DNA of 28,265 nucleotides from Ruminococcaceae bacterium UBA3753 (GCA_002372375.1 DFGJ01000024.1:1-28265), one strand, 5' to 3'; positions 15,786 through 23,894 are shown, counted from the first letter of the stretch. The notes: generated from the letters alone by a model not told the origin. Numbers and translations: made by a program.

Positions 15786-16964
15786 ATGAATAAACGTTTT
15801 AGTGCGGGTGGCCTTTTTTTGGCAGCCGTTGGCAGTATGACAGTCAGCGGGGTCGCTAGTGCAGAACAGGATAATGACAGTAAAAAGGAAGATTACGATG
15901 TTTACAATTTTGTGAAAAATTATCTGAACTATAATCAGAAAGAGGAGCTTTATGGGCATTTAGTTAAGAAATACTCATTTGTGGGCCTTAAATTTGGGAG
16001 CAAAAGCTTTGATAATGCTGACATAGATAAGCAGTTGGAAGAAGCAATAAGGGACGGAAAAAACGAAGGATATGCAAAAAGATATATAGAGAGTAATTTT
16101 TCGTCAGACTTGGCGTCATATAAGTTTTTTAAAAGAGAAGGAAAAAATGCTTTTCGCGATGATTTAATTCAGAAAGAAGACATTTTTGCTTTAAAAGAAC
16201 ACCTTAGGAAAGCAAAGATTGATGTTACCCGGAAGGATAATGAAAAAAAAGCGGCTATGCTTAGTATACTAGATGGCGCTGATTTAGAAAATAGAAATTC
16301 TTATTTTGGAATTGAGGGTATACACAAGTCCAGCGAGGAGGAGTTTAAGAAAAATCCTCTAAAATTTATTGATGCTGTTTTTAGACATGGTACTGGTCCA
16401 GCCAAAGGCAAGGATAAAGAGTACATTGACGCTAAAGTGAAAGAAAAAGCGCGTTGGTTTGGGCTCAGAGCAAACGAACTTGATTTTTCGACCATGGGCT
16501 ATGAGGATATATATAATAAGATAAGCGACGTTGGGTATAAGGAAGAGTTTAAGCGCTTCATTATAGGAATTTTTTTTAGTGAAGATTTACCATTTTCGAG
16601 ATTTTTTCGTTTTAAGAACGAAGTGTTAGATTACGTTCTCAAAGCGGGTAGTTTAACATGGAGTGCAGCGTCTTGGGCAACAGTGGGTGGAATTGCATAT
16701 GCCGTGTGTGTTGGAGTAAAAGGTGCGTGGAACTGGGTGAGAAGGGACGGTTTAAGCAAGGCAAAGGAACTTATTTTTGGCACAGAAGAAGATGACGTGG
16801 AAGATAAAGAAGAGGTAGATCATGAAGATGCAGGTCCCAGTGATATTTGGACTTCTTACGGTGATTGGGAAAGACAGAAGAGGATAGAGAAAATTAGGAG
16901 AGATGCTGCTGAACACAATGAAAAAAGTGTGAACGGTGCGGGCGATGATGTTGTGAAGGGATAG
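15786..16964 (+). CDS. Secreted or membrane-anchored protein of unknown function
   Basis: 392 aa; ATG preceded by AAGAGG with a 6-nt gap. A classic signal peptide (MNKRFSAGGLFLAAVGSM, ending VASA with cleavage after about Ala26) leads into a highly charged, mainly helical Lys/Glu/Asp-rich region (27-270). Near residues 281-310 a hydrophobic, Ala/Gly-rich helix (SWATVGGIAYAVCVGVKGAW) probably spans the membrane. The tail is strongly acidic (EEDDVEDKEEVDHEDAG) and then charged. No enzymatic motif is seen. The layout (signal, soluble body, single C-terminal anchor, acidic tail) suggests an extracytoplasmic body with a cytoplasmic tail. A lineage-specific protein is likely. Confidence 0.75.
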   Translation: MNKRFSAGGLFLAAVGSMTVSGVASAEQDNDSKKEDYDVYNFVKNYLNYNQKEELYGHLVKKYSFVGLKFGSKSFDNADIDKQLEEAIRDGKNEGYAKRYIESNFSSDLASYKFFKREGKNAFRDDLIQKEDIFALKEHLRKAKIDVTRKDNEKKAAMLSILDGADLENRNSYFGIEGIHKSSEEEFKKNPLKFIDAVFRHGTGPAKGKDKEYIDAKVKEKARWFGLRANELDFSTMGYEDIYNKISDVGYKEEFKRFIIGIFFSEDLPFSRFFRFKNEVLDYVLKAGSLTWSAASWATVGGIAYAVCVGVKGAWNWVRRDGLSKAKELIFGTEEDDVEDKEEVDHEDAGPSDIWTSYGDWERQKRIEKIRRDAAEHNEKSVNGAGDDVVKG

Positions 16965-16982
16965 TTGGGTGAGGGGTAAAAA

Positions 16983-17066
16983 ATGATCAGTTGTATTGAA
17001 AAGTTTTTAAATTCCGACCTGCTTGTTATTTTTTTGCCTTTGTTTTTTATGACGCTTTCAAGTTAG
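16983..17066 (+). CDS. Possible 27-residue membrane peptide
   Basis: ATG at 16983 follows GAGGGG by about 6 nt, and the frame runs 27 codons to TAG. The product has a short polar start (MISCIEKFLNSD) and one hydrophobic helix (LLVIFLPLFFMTL), the form of a small single-pass protein. It begins 18 nt after the secreted protein's stop, so it could be co-transcribed. Support is the ribosome binding site and position only. Confidence 0.4.
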   Translation: MISCIEKFLNSDLLVIFLPLFFMTLSS

Positions 17067-17445
17067 TGAACAAGGATGTGCTTTGGTATTCGGTGTGTGT
17101 TAGGTATGAGGATAGATTCTGTGGCAGCTCGTTAAGAGCGGAGGTGTTCGGGGTGTCTTAGATAGGGTGGTAAAAGGCGAAAAGTTAATTTTAGAATTTG
17201 ACTAGAAAGTGTGAACAGGAAAGTTTTGGTCCTGGATTTGCGGATTTTGGCGGCGATGTTTTGTTTTTTCCTGTTTTCTTTGATTATAACGAATACTGTT
17301 ATAATGAATTTAGTAGTATGTGATAGAATGCCGTACACGTTGCTTGGACTTACTCTACCATGTAACTGGTTTTTATTGCGCGATGGTTGATTGATTTTTA
17401 TATCTTGGGAATTCATGGATGTTTTCGGGAAAATTTTAAGCGATT
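17067..17445. other. G+T-rich intergenic ahead of the flippase gene
   Basis: About 380 nt, G+T-rich on the plus strand like the DNA before the AAA+ gene. No ORF with a ribosome binding site. It contains the perfect palindrome at 17283-17305, described separately. No convincing SigA promoter for the flippase was found. Confidence 0.4.
17283..17305. promoter_or_regulatory. Perfect inverted repeat, operator-like
   Basis: ATTATAAC (17283-17290), spacer GAATACT, GTTATAAT (17298-17305). An 8-bp perfect palindrome in a 23-bp site about 140 bp ahead of the flippase start, and the right half contains a TATAAT. It may be a repressor site over a promoter, or a hairpin. Confidence 0.4.
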
Positions 17446-19209
17446 ATGATAAAAAGATTGGATGCAAAAATAAAAACAAATAGAAAACAGTCTCTGGCAA
17501 AAGGGACATTTATTTTGACCTTAAGTATTTTCCTCGTAAAAGTTCTTGGAATGATGTTCCGAATTTTTGTAACAGGCATGATAGGCCCTGTTGGGGCAAC
17601 TTGCTTCACTATAGCTTATGAAATTTATAATCCACTCTTCGCCCTGGCAACAGCCGGTTTGCCTGTAGCAGTGGCACGGCTTGTTTCCAAAAACATGGCA
17701 TTGGGAAGATACAAAGATGTAAAACGGATATACGAGGTTAGTGTTCCGATATTCTTTTTAACGGGATTAGTAGGCACGTTTTTAATGTTAGCAGCATCGT
17801 TATTTGTACCGGTGCTGATGAAAGTCCCGGAGGCTAAGTTTGCAATAATTGCCCTTTCGCCTACAGTTTTATTCGCTTGCCTTATGTCAATATATAGGGG
17901 ATACCACCAGGGGCTAAGAGATGTCGTTCCCACGGCTGTTTCTGAAATTATAGAGGCGGGATGCAAGTTTTTTATTGGATTTTTGATGTCTTTTTTTGTT
18001 ATAACTTTTGCCAAAAGAGAATTTTTGACGAGTGGCACATTATTTGGCATAAAATTCAATTCTTTGCAAGAAGTAATGAAAAAGGTCATTCCACTAGCGT
18101 CAGCAGGTGCGATTTTGGGCGTTACCATCGGAGCTATGCTAGGGTTTGTTTATCTCTATTTTGCACATAAGAAATTAGGTTATGGGTTTACAAAAGATGA
18201 TTTACTAGTTTCATCTGGTGCAGAAAGTAAAGGAGATATAGTAAAAAGTCTGTTCAAAACTGCCATTCCAATCGGTGCGGGAACTATATTTTTTAATGTG
18301 GCAAGTTTTATTGATGTTACGTTGATCTTAAAAAGAATACAGCATGTTATGTATGTGGATCCCAATACTTTACTTTTGCAGTATAAGGATGTTATTCCTG
18401 CATCTAATTTAGATAATGTTCATGGTTTTCTTTTAGGATGTTTCTCTTTTACTATGCCTCTTGTTATGATGATCCCAGCGATAACTCAAAGTTTGGGTAC
18501 TGTATCTTTGCCTGCAGTTACTCACGCTTTTACCAAGAAAGATAAAGAAAAACTAAAAAATAGTGTAGAATCTGTCCTTAGAATGACTCTCATTTTTGCG
18601 GTTCCAGCAGGGGTTTTTTTGTCTGTTTTAGGTCCGAACCTTTTGAGACTTATCTACCCACATAGACCCGAAGCGGTATTTGTGGCTTCAAAAGTAATAC
18701 CTTTTTTAGGAATAGCTACTATATTTCAGGCTGGCAGTCTACCGGTAAGTAGTATGCTGCAGGCCATAGGACGAGTGGATCTACCTTTAAAAGTTGTATC
18801 TGTTGGTTTGATTATTAAAATGATAACTAATTATGTTTTTGTTGGAATTCCAAAAATCAACATAGGTGGTGCGGGGTTGGGGACTTTTTTTGGATACCTT
18901 TTTATCTTAGCTGTATCACTCTGTATGCTAATTAAAGAAACAAATATAAAACTCAATTACTCAAAAACATTTTTTTTGCCAAGTTTGGCTTCGTGTGTTT
19001 TCGGATTCAGTTTAGCTGTTTTTAAATATTTATTTGGACATATCTGCAACAATTTACTAATGATTATTTTTTCTTTGATGATTTCTCTTGTTTTATACTT
19101 TGTACTTTTAATAGATTTAAAGATTGTCGAAATTAAGATGTTGAAAAAAATACCTTTTCTTGGCAGAGTTTTAACTGAATTTTTAAATAAAATAAGCCCT
19201 TCAACATAA
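17446..19209 (+). CDS. spoVB: Polysaccharide/lipid flippase, SpoVB-MurJ type (MOP superfamily)
   Basis: 587 aa with roughly 14 hydrophobic segments. The N-terminal pattern TFILTLSIFLVKVLGMMFRI and a block with GATCFTIAYEIYNPLFALAT, GLPVAVARLVSKNMALGRY and IYRGYHQGLRDVVPTAVSEI is characteristic of stage V sporulation protein B and its paralogues. The extra central loop and total length fit the SpoVB branch. It should carry lipid-linked peptidoglycan precursor across the membrane; the SpoVB branch acts in spore cortex synthesis (family knowledge). A vegetative paralogue such as YtgP/MurJ cannot be excluded. No good ribosome binding site precedes the ATG (GGGAAAATTTTAAGCGATT), so expression may be low or the start different. 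Confidence 0.85.
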   Translation: MIKRLDAKIKTNRKQSLAKGTFILTLSIFLVKVLGMMFRIFVTGMIGPVGATCFTIAYEIYNPLFALATAGLPVAVARLVSKNMALGRYKDVKRIYEVSVPIFFLTGLVGTFLMLAASLFVPVLMKVPEAKFAIIALSPTVLFACLMSIYRGYHQGLRDVVPTAVSEIIEAGCKFFIGFLMSFFVITFAKREFLTSGTLFGIKFNSLQEVMKKVIPLASAGAILGVTIGAMLGFVYLYFAHKKLGYGFTKDDLLVSSGAESKGDIVKSLFKTAIPIGAGTIFFNVASFIDVTLILKRIQHVMYVDPNTLLLQYKDVIPASNLDNVHGFLLGCFSFTMPLVMMIPAITQSLGTVSLPAVTHAFTKKDKEKLKNSVESVLRMTLIFAVPAGVFLSVLGPNLLRLIYPHRPEAVFVASKVIPFLGIATIFQAGSLPVSSMLQAIGRVDLPLKVVSVGLIIKMITNYVFVGIPKINIGGAGLGTFFGYLFILAVSLCMLIKETNIKLNYSKTFFLPSLASCVFGFSLAVFKYLFGHICNNLLMIIFSLMISLVLYFVLLIDLKIVEIKMLKKIPFLGRVLTEFLNKISPST

Positions 19210-19283
19210 TTTTTTTATCGATATCGCTGGATATACTTTTTGATTAAGTTTCAATTTTATTTTATAATATATTAATAAAATCA

Positions 19284-19312
19284 TTGACAAATATATCTAG
19301 TTTTGATATAAT
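19284..19312 (+). promoter_or_regulatory. Perfect consensus SigA promoter for GG-leader peptide 1
   Basis: TTGACA (19284-19289), 17-nt spacer, TATAAT (19307-19312). An ATG directly after the -10 (19313) would lie upstream of the transcript start, so the peptide begins at 19370. Confidence 0.8.
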
Positions 19313-19369
19313 ATGAACGTAAACTTCTTTAGTTTACAGACAATACATGATGCCATAGGAGGCAATTTT

Positions 19370-19654
19370 ATGGGTATAGAAGCAAAAAAAGGTAATGAAC
19401 TTTCTGAAGAAAACTTGAGTGGTGCAAGTGGAGGATGGGTCGGAGTTAGGATGAAAAAACCTTTGATTGGAAAGGCGTATAAAGTGTACGAGGTATTTGA
19501 TGATAATAGCGGTGAAATGGTAGACGATTTTAAAGGCAAAGACGCTGCACTAAACGCTAAATTAAGCAACTTGAAGCACAATTCTCAATATTATAGCTTA
19601 GATAAACCAAATGCTATTTTAAAAAAAGGCAGAGATTGGGGACTTCTTCATTAA
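19370..19654 (+). CDS. Double-glycine leader peptide 1
   Basis: 94 aa from ATG 19370, preceded by AGGAGG with an 8-nt gap; the perfect promoter at 19284 confirms this start. The leader ELSEENLSGASGG ends in a double glycine at 21-22, the cleavage motif of C39-peptidase ABC exporters. The 72-residue remainder is not a short bacteriocin-like core but a small charged domain: a YKVYEVFDDNSGEMVDDF strand pair, then KGKDAALNAK. The same pattern (YxVxD...GE/HExV..F..K..A...AK) recurs in the peptide at 19865 and more loosely in the minus-strand peptides. It is rich in Lys. It was probably an exported peptide or bacteriocin-like product, but no transporter is in the window. Confidence 0.7.
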   Translation: MGIEAKKGNELSEENLSGASGGWVGVRMKKPLIGKAYKVYEVFDDNSGEMVDDFKGKDAALNAKLSNLKHNSQYYSLDKPNAILKKGRDWGLLH

Positions 19655-19849
19655 GAACATGGGGAGTTATTTAGTTTTATGTTTGACTTTTTATTAATAA
19701 TTTTCAGTGGATCTAGAGAAGCTAAGATTATTCTTTAGTTATAGGTTTTACCTAAATATTTTTTTAAATTAGTATATTAACTTAAGAATAGTGACGTTTT
19801 TTTTTTTTTATATGTTATTAGGTTTAACTCTTAGTTTTAAAATTCTATA
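19655..19849. other. Spacer between peptides 1 and 2
   Basis: It contains a small hairpin TAGGT-TTT-ACCTA (about 19741-19753) followed by AAATATTTTTTT, a weak terminator candidate for peptide 1. There is also an uninterrupted T13 run at about 19797-19809. No clear promoter for peptide 2 was seen, so it may rely on read-through. Confidence 0.35.
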
Positions 19850-19864
19850 TTGGAGGTGGTTTCT

Positions 19865-20155
19865 GTGAATACAATGAAGAAGGGAAGAGCTCTTTCTGAA
19901 AGAGATTTTGATGTCGTTAGTGGGGGTAGAATTGGTCACAAAAAGTCCGATTGGCTTGAACAGGACATTTATACCGTTTATGATAATGAAACTCATGAGA
20001 TGGTGAATAGATTTCAGGGAAAAGGTGCTTTTGAGAAAGCCAAAGTGTTGGATGCAAGCCATAATAGAGGAAAGAAATGGAAAACGTTGAACGATTTGGA
20101 AGGATTTGATTATGGTGGCGTTCAGGCTGCCTATAATCAACGTAAGTGGAAATGA
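19865..20155 (+). CDS. Double-glycine leader peptide 2
   Basis: 96 aa from GTG 19865, chosen because GGAGG (19852-19856) lies 8 nt upstream; an in-frame TTG at 19850 overlaps that site. The leader is MNTMKKGRALSERDFDVVSGG, with the double glycine at 20-21. The remaining 75 residues are basic and include IYTVYDNETHEMVNRF then KGAFEKAK, clearly related to the DDNSGEMVDDF/KGKDAALNAK part of peptide 1, and end in GGVQAAYNQRKWK. Its stop is only about 15 bp from the first unit of the tandem repeat array. Function unknown; an exported peptide is inferred from the leader. Confidence 0.65.
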   Translation: MNTMKKGRALSERDFDVVSGGRIGHKKSDWLEQDIYTVYDNETHEMVNRFQGKGAFEKAKVLDASHNRGKKWKTLNDLEGFDYGGVQAAYNQRKWK

Positions 20156-20596
20156 GAATGAAGCTAGCTGGTGGAGCGACCAAATAATAGAGGTCTCGAG
20201 TAGAGCAGAGATAGGACATCTTACCCCTTAGCTAGAAGTGTGGTCCATAAGTTTCTTATGATCTGGACTGCCACGTGCCCTCTGGTTTGCATGTATGCAG
20301 ATTTAGGCAGGCAAAGGCTCCTTATGCCTGCCAGTTTGTGGAGCCGGCTTAATGAGCGGGCGACTTTTAAATAAGGATAAAAATCGTGTCTCCACTGCAT
20401 AGTAAGATATCGTAGAAGCAAATGAGAGGTAAAGCGGGAATATATAGGTCTGTCTAATGGCGTACAATCTACATAGGTTGCTTGTTGTACCTGGTCCGGT
20501 ATATTTTTACGGATGACTAGCTCGTGCTTCTTTTTGACTTACATATTATATTACAGCTACATAAAGATTAATTTTTAGGGATGTAGTTTTTATAGT

Positions 20597-20800
20597 TTGA
20601 AAATAAAAAATAAAAACATTGATGGAAAAAGTTTAAGTGAAGTTAGTGGTGGAGTAAAACCTTACCTTTATGATGGTCGTATTCGTACTTATGAGTCGAG
20701 ACCGCACAATTTTTATGAGCCGCCGCAATATTTTTCTAGTCCGATTCCTAATTTGAGTAGACCGCGTTTTTCTTATAGTCCGACTAGGCCTGTTATCTAA
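20597..20800 (+). CDS. Double-glycine leader peptide 3, proline/tyrosine-rich core
   Basis: 67 aa from TTG 20597. The leader MKIKNKNIDGKSLSEVSGG ends at Gly18-Gly19. The 48-residue core is rich in Pro, Tyr, Arg and Ser, with no Cys and no acidic cluster: VKPYLYDGRIRTYESRP, then FYEPPQYFSSPIP, then SRPRFSYSPTRPVI. This is unlike the other peptides here and resembles insect proline-rich antimicrobial peptides such as drosocin and apidaecin in motif style (PRP, YSP, RPVI); that is inference only. It sits inside the repeat array between units A and B. The start lacks a good ribosome binding site: the matching place in unit B has ATGGGTGCAGAA, here ATGTAG. Expression is therefore doubtful. Confidence 0.5.
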   Translation: MKIKNKNIDGKSLSEVSGGVKPYLYDGRIRTYESRPHNFYEPPQYFSSPIPNLSRPRFSYSPTRPVI

Positions 20801-20894
20801 ACCTGTTAAGCCGCCAGTATATACGGCTGACTAGCTGCTTGTTCTTCTTTGTACTATCTATCTATACATGATTTATTTGAGAAAATTAATTTTT

Positions 20895-20972
20895 ATGGGT
20901 GCAGAAAAACAAAATAAAAAAAGCATTGATATTGAAAGCTTAGACGAAGTTAGTAGTGGAGCGACCAAATAA
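20895..20972 (+). pseudogene. Truncated GG-leader peptide in repeat unit B
   Basis: A 25-codon frame from ATG 20895: MGAEKQNKKSIDIESLDEV, then SSGATK and TAA plus TAG. It is homologous to the leader of peptide 3 (KNKNIDGKSLSEVSGG), but the double glycine has become Ser-Gly and only three residues follow. It therefore looks like a dead or leader-only copy. The same GGATK ending is fused near the stop of peptide 2, in unit A. Confidence 0.5.
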
Positions 20973-22007
20973 TAGAGATCGTGGGTGGAGCAGAGATGGG
21001 ACGCTCTGCTCCAAACGCCATGAGTGTGGACCATCTGTTTCTTACGGCCTGAGCAGCTAATATGATGCCCTTGGTTTTGCGTGTACGAAGATTTAGGCGG
21101 CTAGAGGATCGCGCGAACTAGTTTATAATGCCTCCGTTTGTGGAGCCGGTTTAATAAACAGGCGGCTTTTAAATAAGGATAAGAATCGTGTTTCCGCTAC
21201 ATAGGAAGATATCGTAGAAATCGAACGAGAGGTAAAACGGAAATACATAGGCTCGCTGATGTACAAGTTCACATAAGTTGCATGTTGTATCTGGTCCGGT
21301 GTATTTCTACGGCCAACTAGTTTGTTCTTCCTTAACTTGCATACTACGCATGACTGATCTTAGGATACAATTTTTATAAGTGTAGAAAAGCAAACTCTTA
21401 TATGGATCCAGTTGCCATGTGCCCTTGGTTTTGCATTTACGCAAATTTAGATGGCAGAGGGTCATGTAAGTCTCTTATAAGGTTGTGTGCTTGTGCAGCC
21501 GGCTTAATAGGCGAGCAGCTTTTAAATAAGGATAAGAATTGTGTCTCCGCTGCATAGTAAGATATCATAGAAATCGAACGAGAAGTAAAACGGAAATACA
21601 TAGGCTCGCTGATGTACAAGTTCACATAAGTTGCATGTTGTATCTGGTCCGGTGTATTTCTACGGCCAACTAGTTTGTTCTTCCTTAACTTGCATACTAC
21701 GCATAACTGATCTTAGGATACAATTTTTATAAGTGTAAAAAAGCAAACTCTTATATGGATCCAGTTGCCATGTGCCCTTGGTTTTGCATTTACGCAAATT
21801 TAGATGGCAGAGGGTCATGTAAGTCTCTTATAAGGTTGTGTGCTTGTGTAGCCGGCTTAATAAGCGAGCAGCTTTTAAATAAGGATAAGAATTGTGTCTC
21901 CGCTGCATAGTAAGATATCATAGAAATCGAACGAGAAGTAAAATTAAAATACATAGGTCTGCTGAAGTACACATTTATATAGATTACACGTTGTATCTAG
22001 TCCGAGA

Positions 22008-23174
22008 TTAATTATCACCAAAAATGAAGTGGAGTATGGTTTTAAAAATGTTTTTAAAAGTGGCCTTTTTACATTCGTCTTTTGCAACGATGTTGAAGCT
22101 TATTATATCTTTATCATTTAGTTTGTAGGTGAGCCTACCAAAGACTTGCCCTTTGCTTACAGGGGCTAAAACTTCGTCTTTCAGCTCCAATACTGTTTTT
22201 ATTTCATTTGCATTATCTTTTGGTATTAAAAATGATTTCACGTTAGCAACTTCTAGCTCTATTTCTTTTTTTAGCCCTTTTTTTACCTTTGCATGAGAAA
22301 GGTTTATATTATCTATTTTTGGTGTAACTTTAATAAAGTTATTAAAACCGTAATCTAAAAGATTTGCTGCATCATTAAATCGATCATCAGAGTTTTCAGC
22401 TCCCAAAATTACTGATATAAGTCCTACATCTTTTCTTTTAGCTGTTGCACAAATACAGCAGCCAGCATCGTCAGTAGTTCCAGTTTTCAGGCCAGTTATT
22501 CCCTTGTAGCTCTTTATTAATTTATTTGTATTTACAAGTTGTGTTTTTTCGCCCCTTAAGTAATCCATCCAAACCTTGGTGTATTTAAAAATATCTCCGT
22601 GTTTTATTAATTCGCGCGCCATAATTGCTATATCTGAAGCTGTCGTTAAGTGACCTTCTTCATCTAATCCGGTACAATTCTTAAAGTTGGTGTTGAGCAT
22701 TTTTAGTTCTTTTGCTCTTTTATTCATGGCTTTAACAAAATCTTCTTCAGATCCACAAATGTGTTCAGCTAGCGCTACGGCGGCATCGTTAGCAGAAGAT
22801 ATCATTACGGCTTTAAGTAACTCGTCTACGCTCATGCTTTCGCCTGCTTTTAACCAAATTTGCGATCCTCCCATAGACTGAGCATGTTGTGTAGCAGTTA
22901 CTTTATCTTTTAAGTTTATCTCTTTTCTAGCAAGGGCTTCTATAACTAATAGTACAGTCATAATCTTTGTTATTGAAGCACAATGTCTAAGTTCGTTTGC
23001 CTCTTTTTCATATAACAATTGTCCAGTGCTTTCTTCAACTAAAACAGCTGAGGGAGAAATTAAGTTTGGCTCTTCTAAAGAGAGAAGAACAGGTGGGCAT
23101 ATATTGAAAATGCAAACTAAAGTAAGCGTAAAAATTATGGGTTTTCTTATATATTTTTCAAAACTGCAGCGCAT
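22008..23174 (-). CDS. dacF: D-alanyl-D-alanine carboxypeptidase (DacF/PBP5-like)
   Basis: 388 aa from ATG 23174, chosen because GAGG lies 8 nt upstream; an ATG ten codons earlier has no site. An uncleaved or cleaved signal segment (about 12-33) targets it outside the membrane. The penicillin-binding-protein motifs are complete: SITK (67-70, nucleophile Ser67), SAN (127-129) and KTGT (230-233). A C-terminal beta-rich PBP5-C domain follows (about 290-388), though it lacks an obvious amphipathic anchor helix. It trims the terminal D-Ala from peptidoglycan stem peptides and so limits cross-linking; clostridial DacF homologues act in spore cortex and vegetative wall. Its 3' end abuts the repeat array at 22007. 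Confidence 0.92.
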   Translation of the reverse strand: MRCSFEKYIRKPIIFTLTLVCIFNICPPVLLSLEEPNLISPSAVLVEESTGQLLYEKEANELRHCASITKIMTVLLVIEALARKEINLKDKVTATQHAQSMGGSQIWLKAGESMSVDELLKAVMISSANDAAVALAEHICGSEEDFVKAMNKRAKELKMLNTNFKNCTGLDEEGHLTTASDIAIMARELIKHGDIFKYTKVWMDYLRGEKTQLVNTNKLIKSYKGITGLKTGTTDDAGCCICATAKRKDVGLISVILGAENSDDRFNDAANLLDYGFNNFIKVTPKIDNINLSHAKVKKGLKKEIELEVANVKSFLIPKDNANEIKTVLELKDEVLAPVSKGQVFGRLTYKLNDKDIISFNIVAKDECKKATFKNIFKTILHFIFGDN

Positions 23175-23305
23175 AGATTGATCCTCATAAAACTTAAAAG
23201 TCATATGAAAATCTATGCGACTAAAAACTAAATATAACTGAGGCCATACATCTAACTACAACATGTACAGTTTTATGCTAAAAACGACTAAAAAATAAAA
23301 GTAGT

Positions 23306-23329
23306 GTGCAAAAGATTTGCACATTTTTT
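23306..23329. terminator. Hairpin with T-runs, likely terminator for peptide 4
   Basis: GTGCAAA (23306-23312), AGA, TTTGCAC (23316-23322): a 7-bp perfect stem with T6 on the plus side and a T-rich stretch (CTACTTTTATTTTTT) on the minus side. The minus-strand peptide gene ending at 23483 is the natural user; the plus strand has no gene here. Confidence 0.45.
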
Positions 23330-23351
23330 CTACTATTTCTAATAAAGACAG

Positions 23352-23369
23352 TTTTGCTGCACAGCAAAA
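23352..23369. terminator. Second hairpin downstream of peptide 4
   Basis: TTTTGCT (23352-23358), GCAC loop, AGCAAAA (23363-23369). It lies between peptide 4 and the 23306 hairpin. It lacks a long T-run on the minus side, so it may only stabilise the 3' end. Confidence 0.3.
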
Positions 23370-23482
23370 ATTAATGTAACATATAAACTGTGAAACGTTC
23401 ACTTTTTTATATAGATTTTAGAAAATCCTTTAGAACTATCATCGTGTGTATTATAAAATAATCCACTATAAAAGAGCACTCT

Positions 23483-23725
23483 TTAACTATTTCCCCACAA
23501 ATTGCTCTTTAATTCATCGTACGTTATTTCATTTACTTTCCCATCTGTGCTGCCGGTTTTTGCAATATCGTATGCTTCTTGCTTTTTTTCGGAAAAACCT
23601 AAATTTTCACCTGCACTGTCATATGCGCACCACCCCTCGTTTTCAAAGTGAACAAGGTACGATGTTCCCCCACTAGCATTCTTCAAATCATCATCGCTTA
23701 ATGCAGCTGATTTATTTCTTGCCAC
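23483..23725 (-). CDS. Double-glycine leader peptide 4
   Basis: 80 aa from GTG 23725, with AGGAGG 7 nt upstream; the longer in-frame extension to 23803 is upstream sequence. The leader MARNKSAALSDDDLKNASGG ends at Gly19-Gly20. The core (60 aa) is acidic, with Trp and one Cys: YLVHFENEGWCAYDSAGENL, then KKQEAYDIAK and a C-terminal LWGNS. It shows the family pattern of paired strands followed by a KE-x-A-x-x-x-AK helix. A truncated duplicate of its 5' end lies at 24466-24534. Likely an exported peptide of unknown function. Confidence 0.7.
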   Translation of the reverse strand: MARNKSAALSDDDLKNASGGTSYLVHFENEGWCAYDSAGENLGFSEKKQEAYDIAKTGSTDGKVNEITYDELKSNLWGNS

Positions 23726-23894
23726 AACTTTACCTCCTAATTTTCTACTTAAAAAATACAGTAAATTTCTGATATTACTATATAGTTTTTGCGATCTTGC
23801 CAACTTGTTTTTCCACTCTGTAAAATTGTAAAAAATAGATTTTATTACATTTCATTTTTTATAAGGTTAATTTTAATTAAATAATATAAAATAA

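Larger units (their letters stand above)
20156..22007. repeat. Tandem array of about 353-bp repeats containing dead GG-leader cassettes
   Basis: Four related units: A (about 20171-20580), B (about 20895-21397), C (21398-21750) and D (21751-22005), plus a partial copy (about 20802-20890). C and D are near identical over 353 bp (TTATATGGATCCAGTTGCCA begins both). A and B share GTGGAGCGACCAAATAATAG at 20171 and 20956, then diverge moderately. Shared landmarks include AGCCGGCTTAAT, CTTTTAAATAAGGATAA, CATAGTAAGATATC and a CTGGTCCGG...ACGG hairpin followed by ACTAG. Units A and B start with the end of a GG-leader peptide (GGATK or SGATK, then tandem stops). The array ends at the 3' end of dacF. The units show several pairings (GTGGAG/CTCCAC, GTACAA/TTGTAC, TTTGC/GCAAA), so a structured RNA is possible. 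No long ORF is conserved across units. Confidence 0.75.

Noticed and set aside
19313..19369. 19-residue N-terminal extension of peptide 1 from ATG 19313
   Set aside because: The ATG touches the -10 box of a perfect promoter, so it precedes the transcript start; the AGGAGG-led ATG at 19370 is the real start.
21437..21972. Minus-strand frames of about 60 codons in repeat units C and D (21437-21625, 21790-21972), and a related frame at 20221-20421
   Set aside because: They resemble each other only because the DNA is repeated. Between units the changes are mostly amino-acid-altering, unit A is frameshifted, and no ribosome binding site is present.
20156..22007. CRISPR array
   Set aside because: Repeat units are about 353 bp and contiguous, with no short direct repeats separated by unique spacers and no cas genes.
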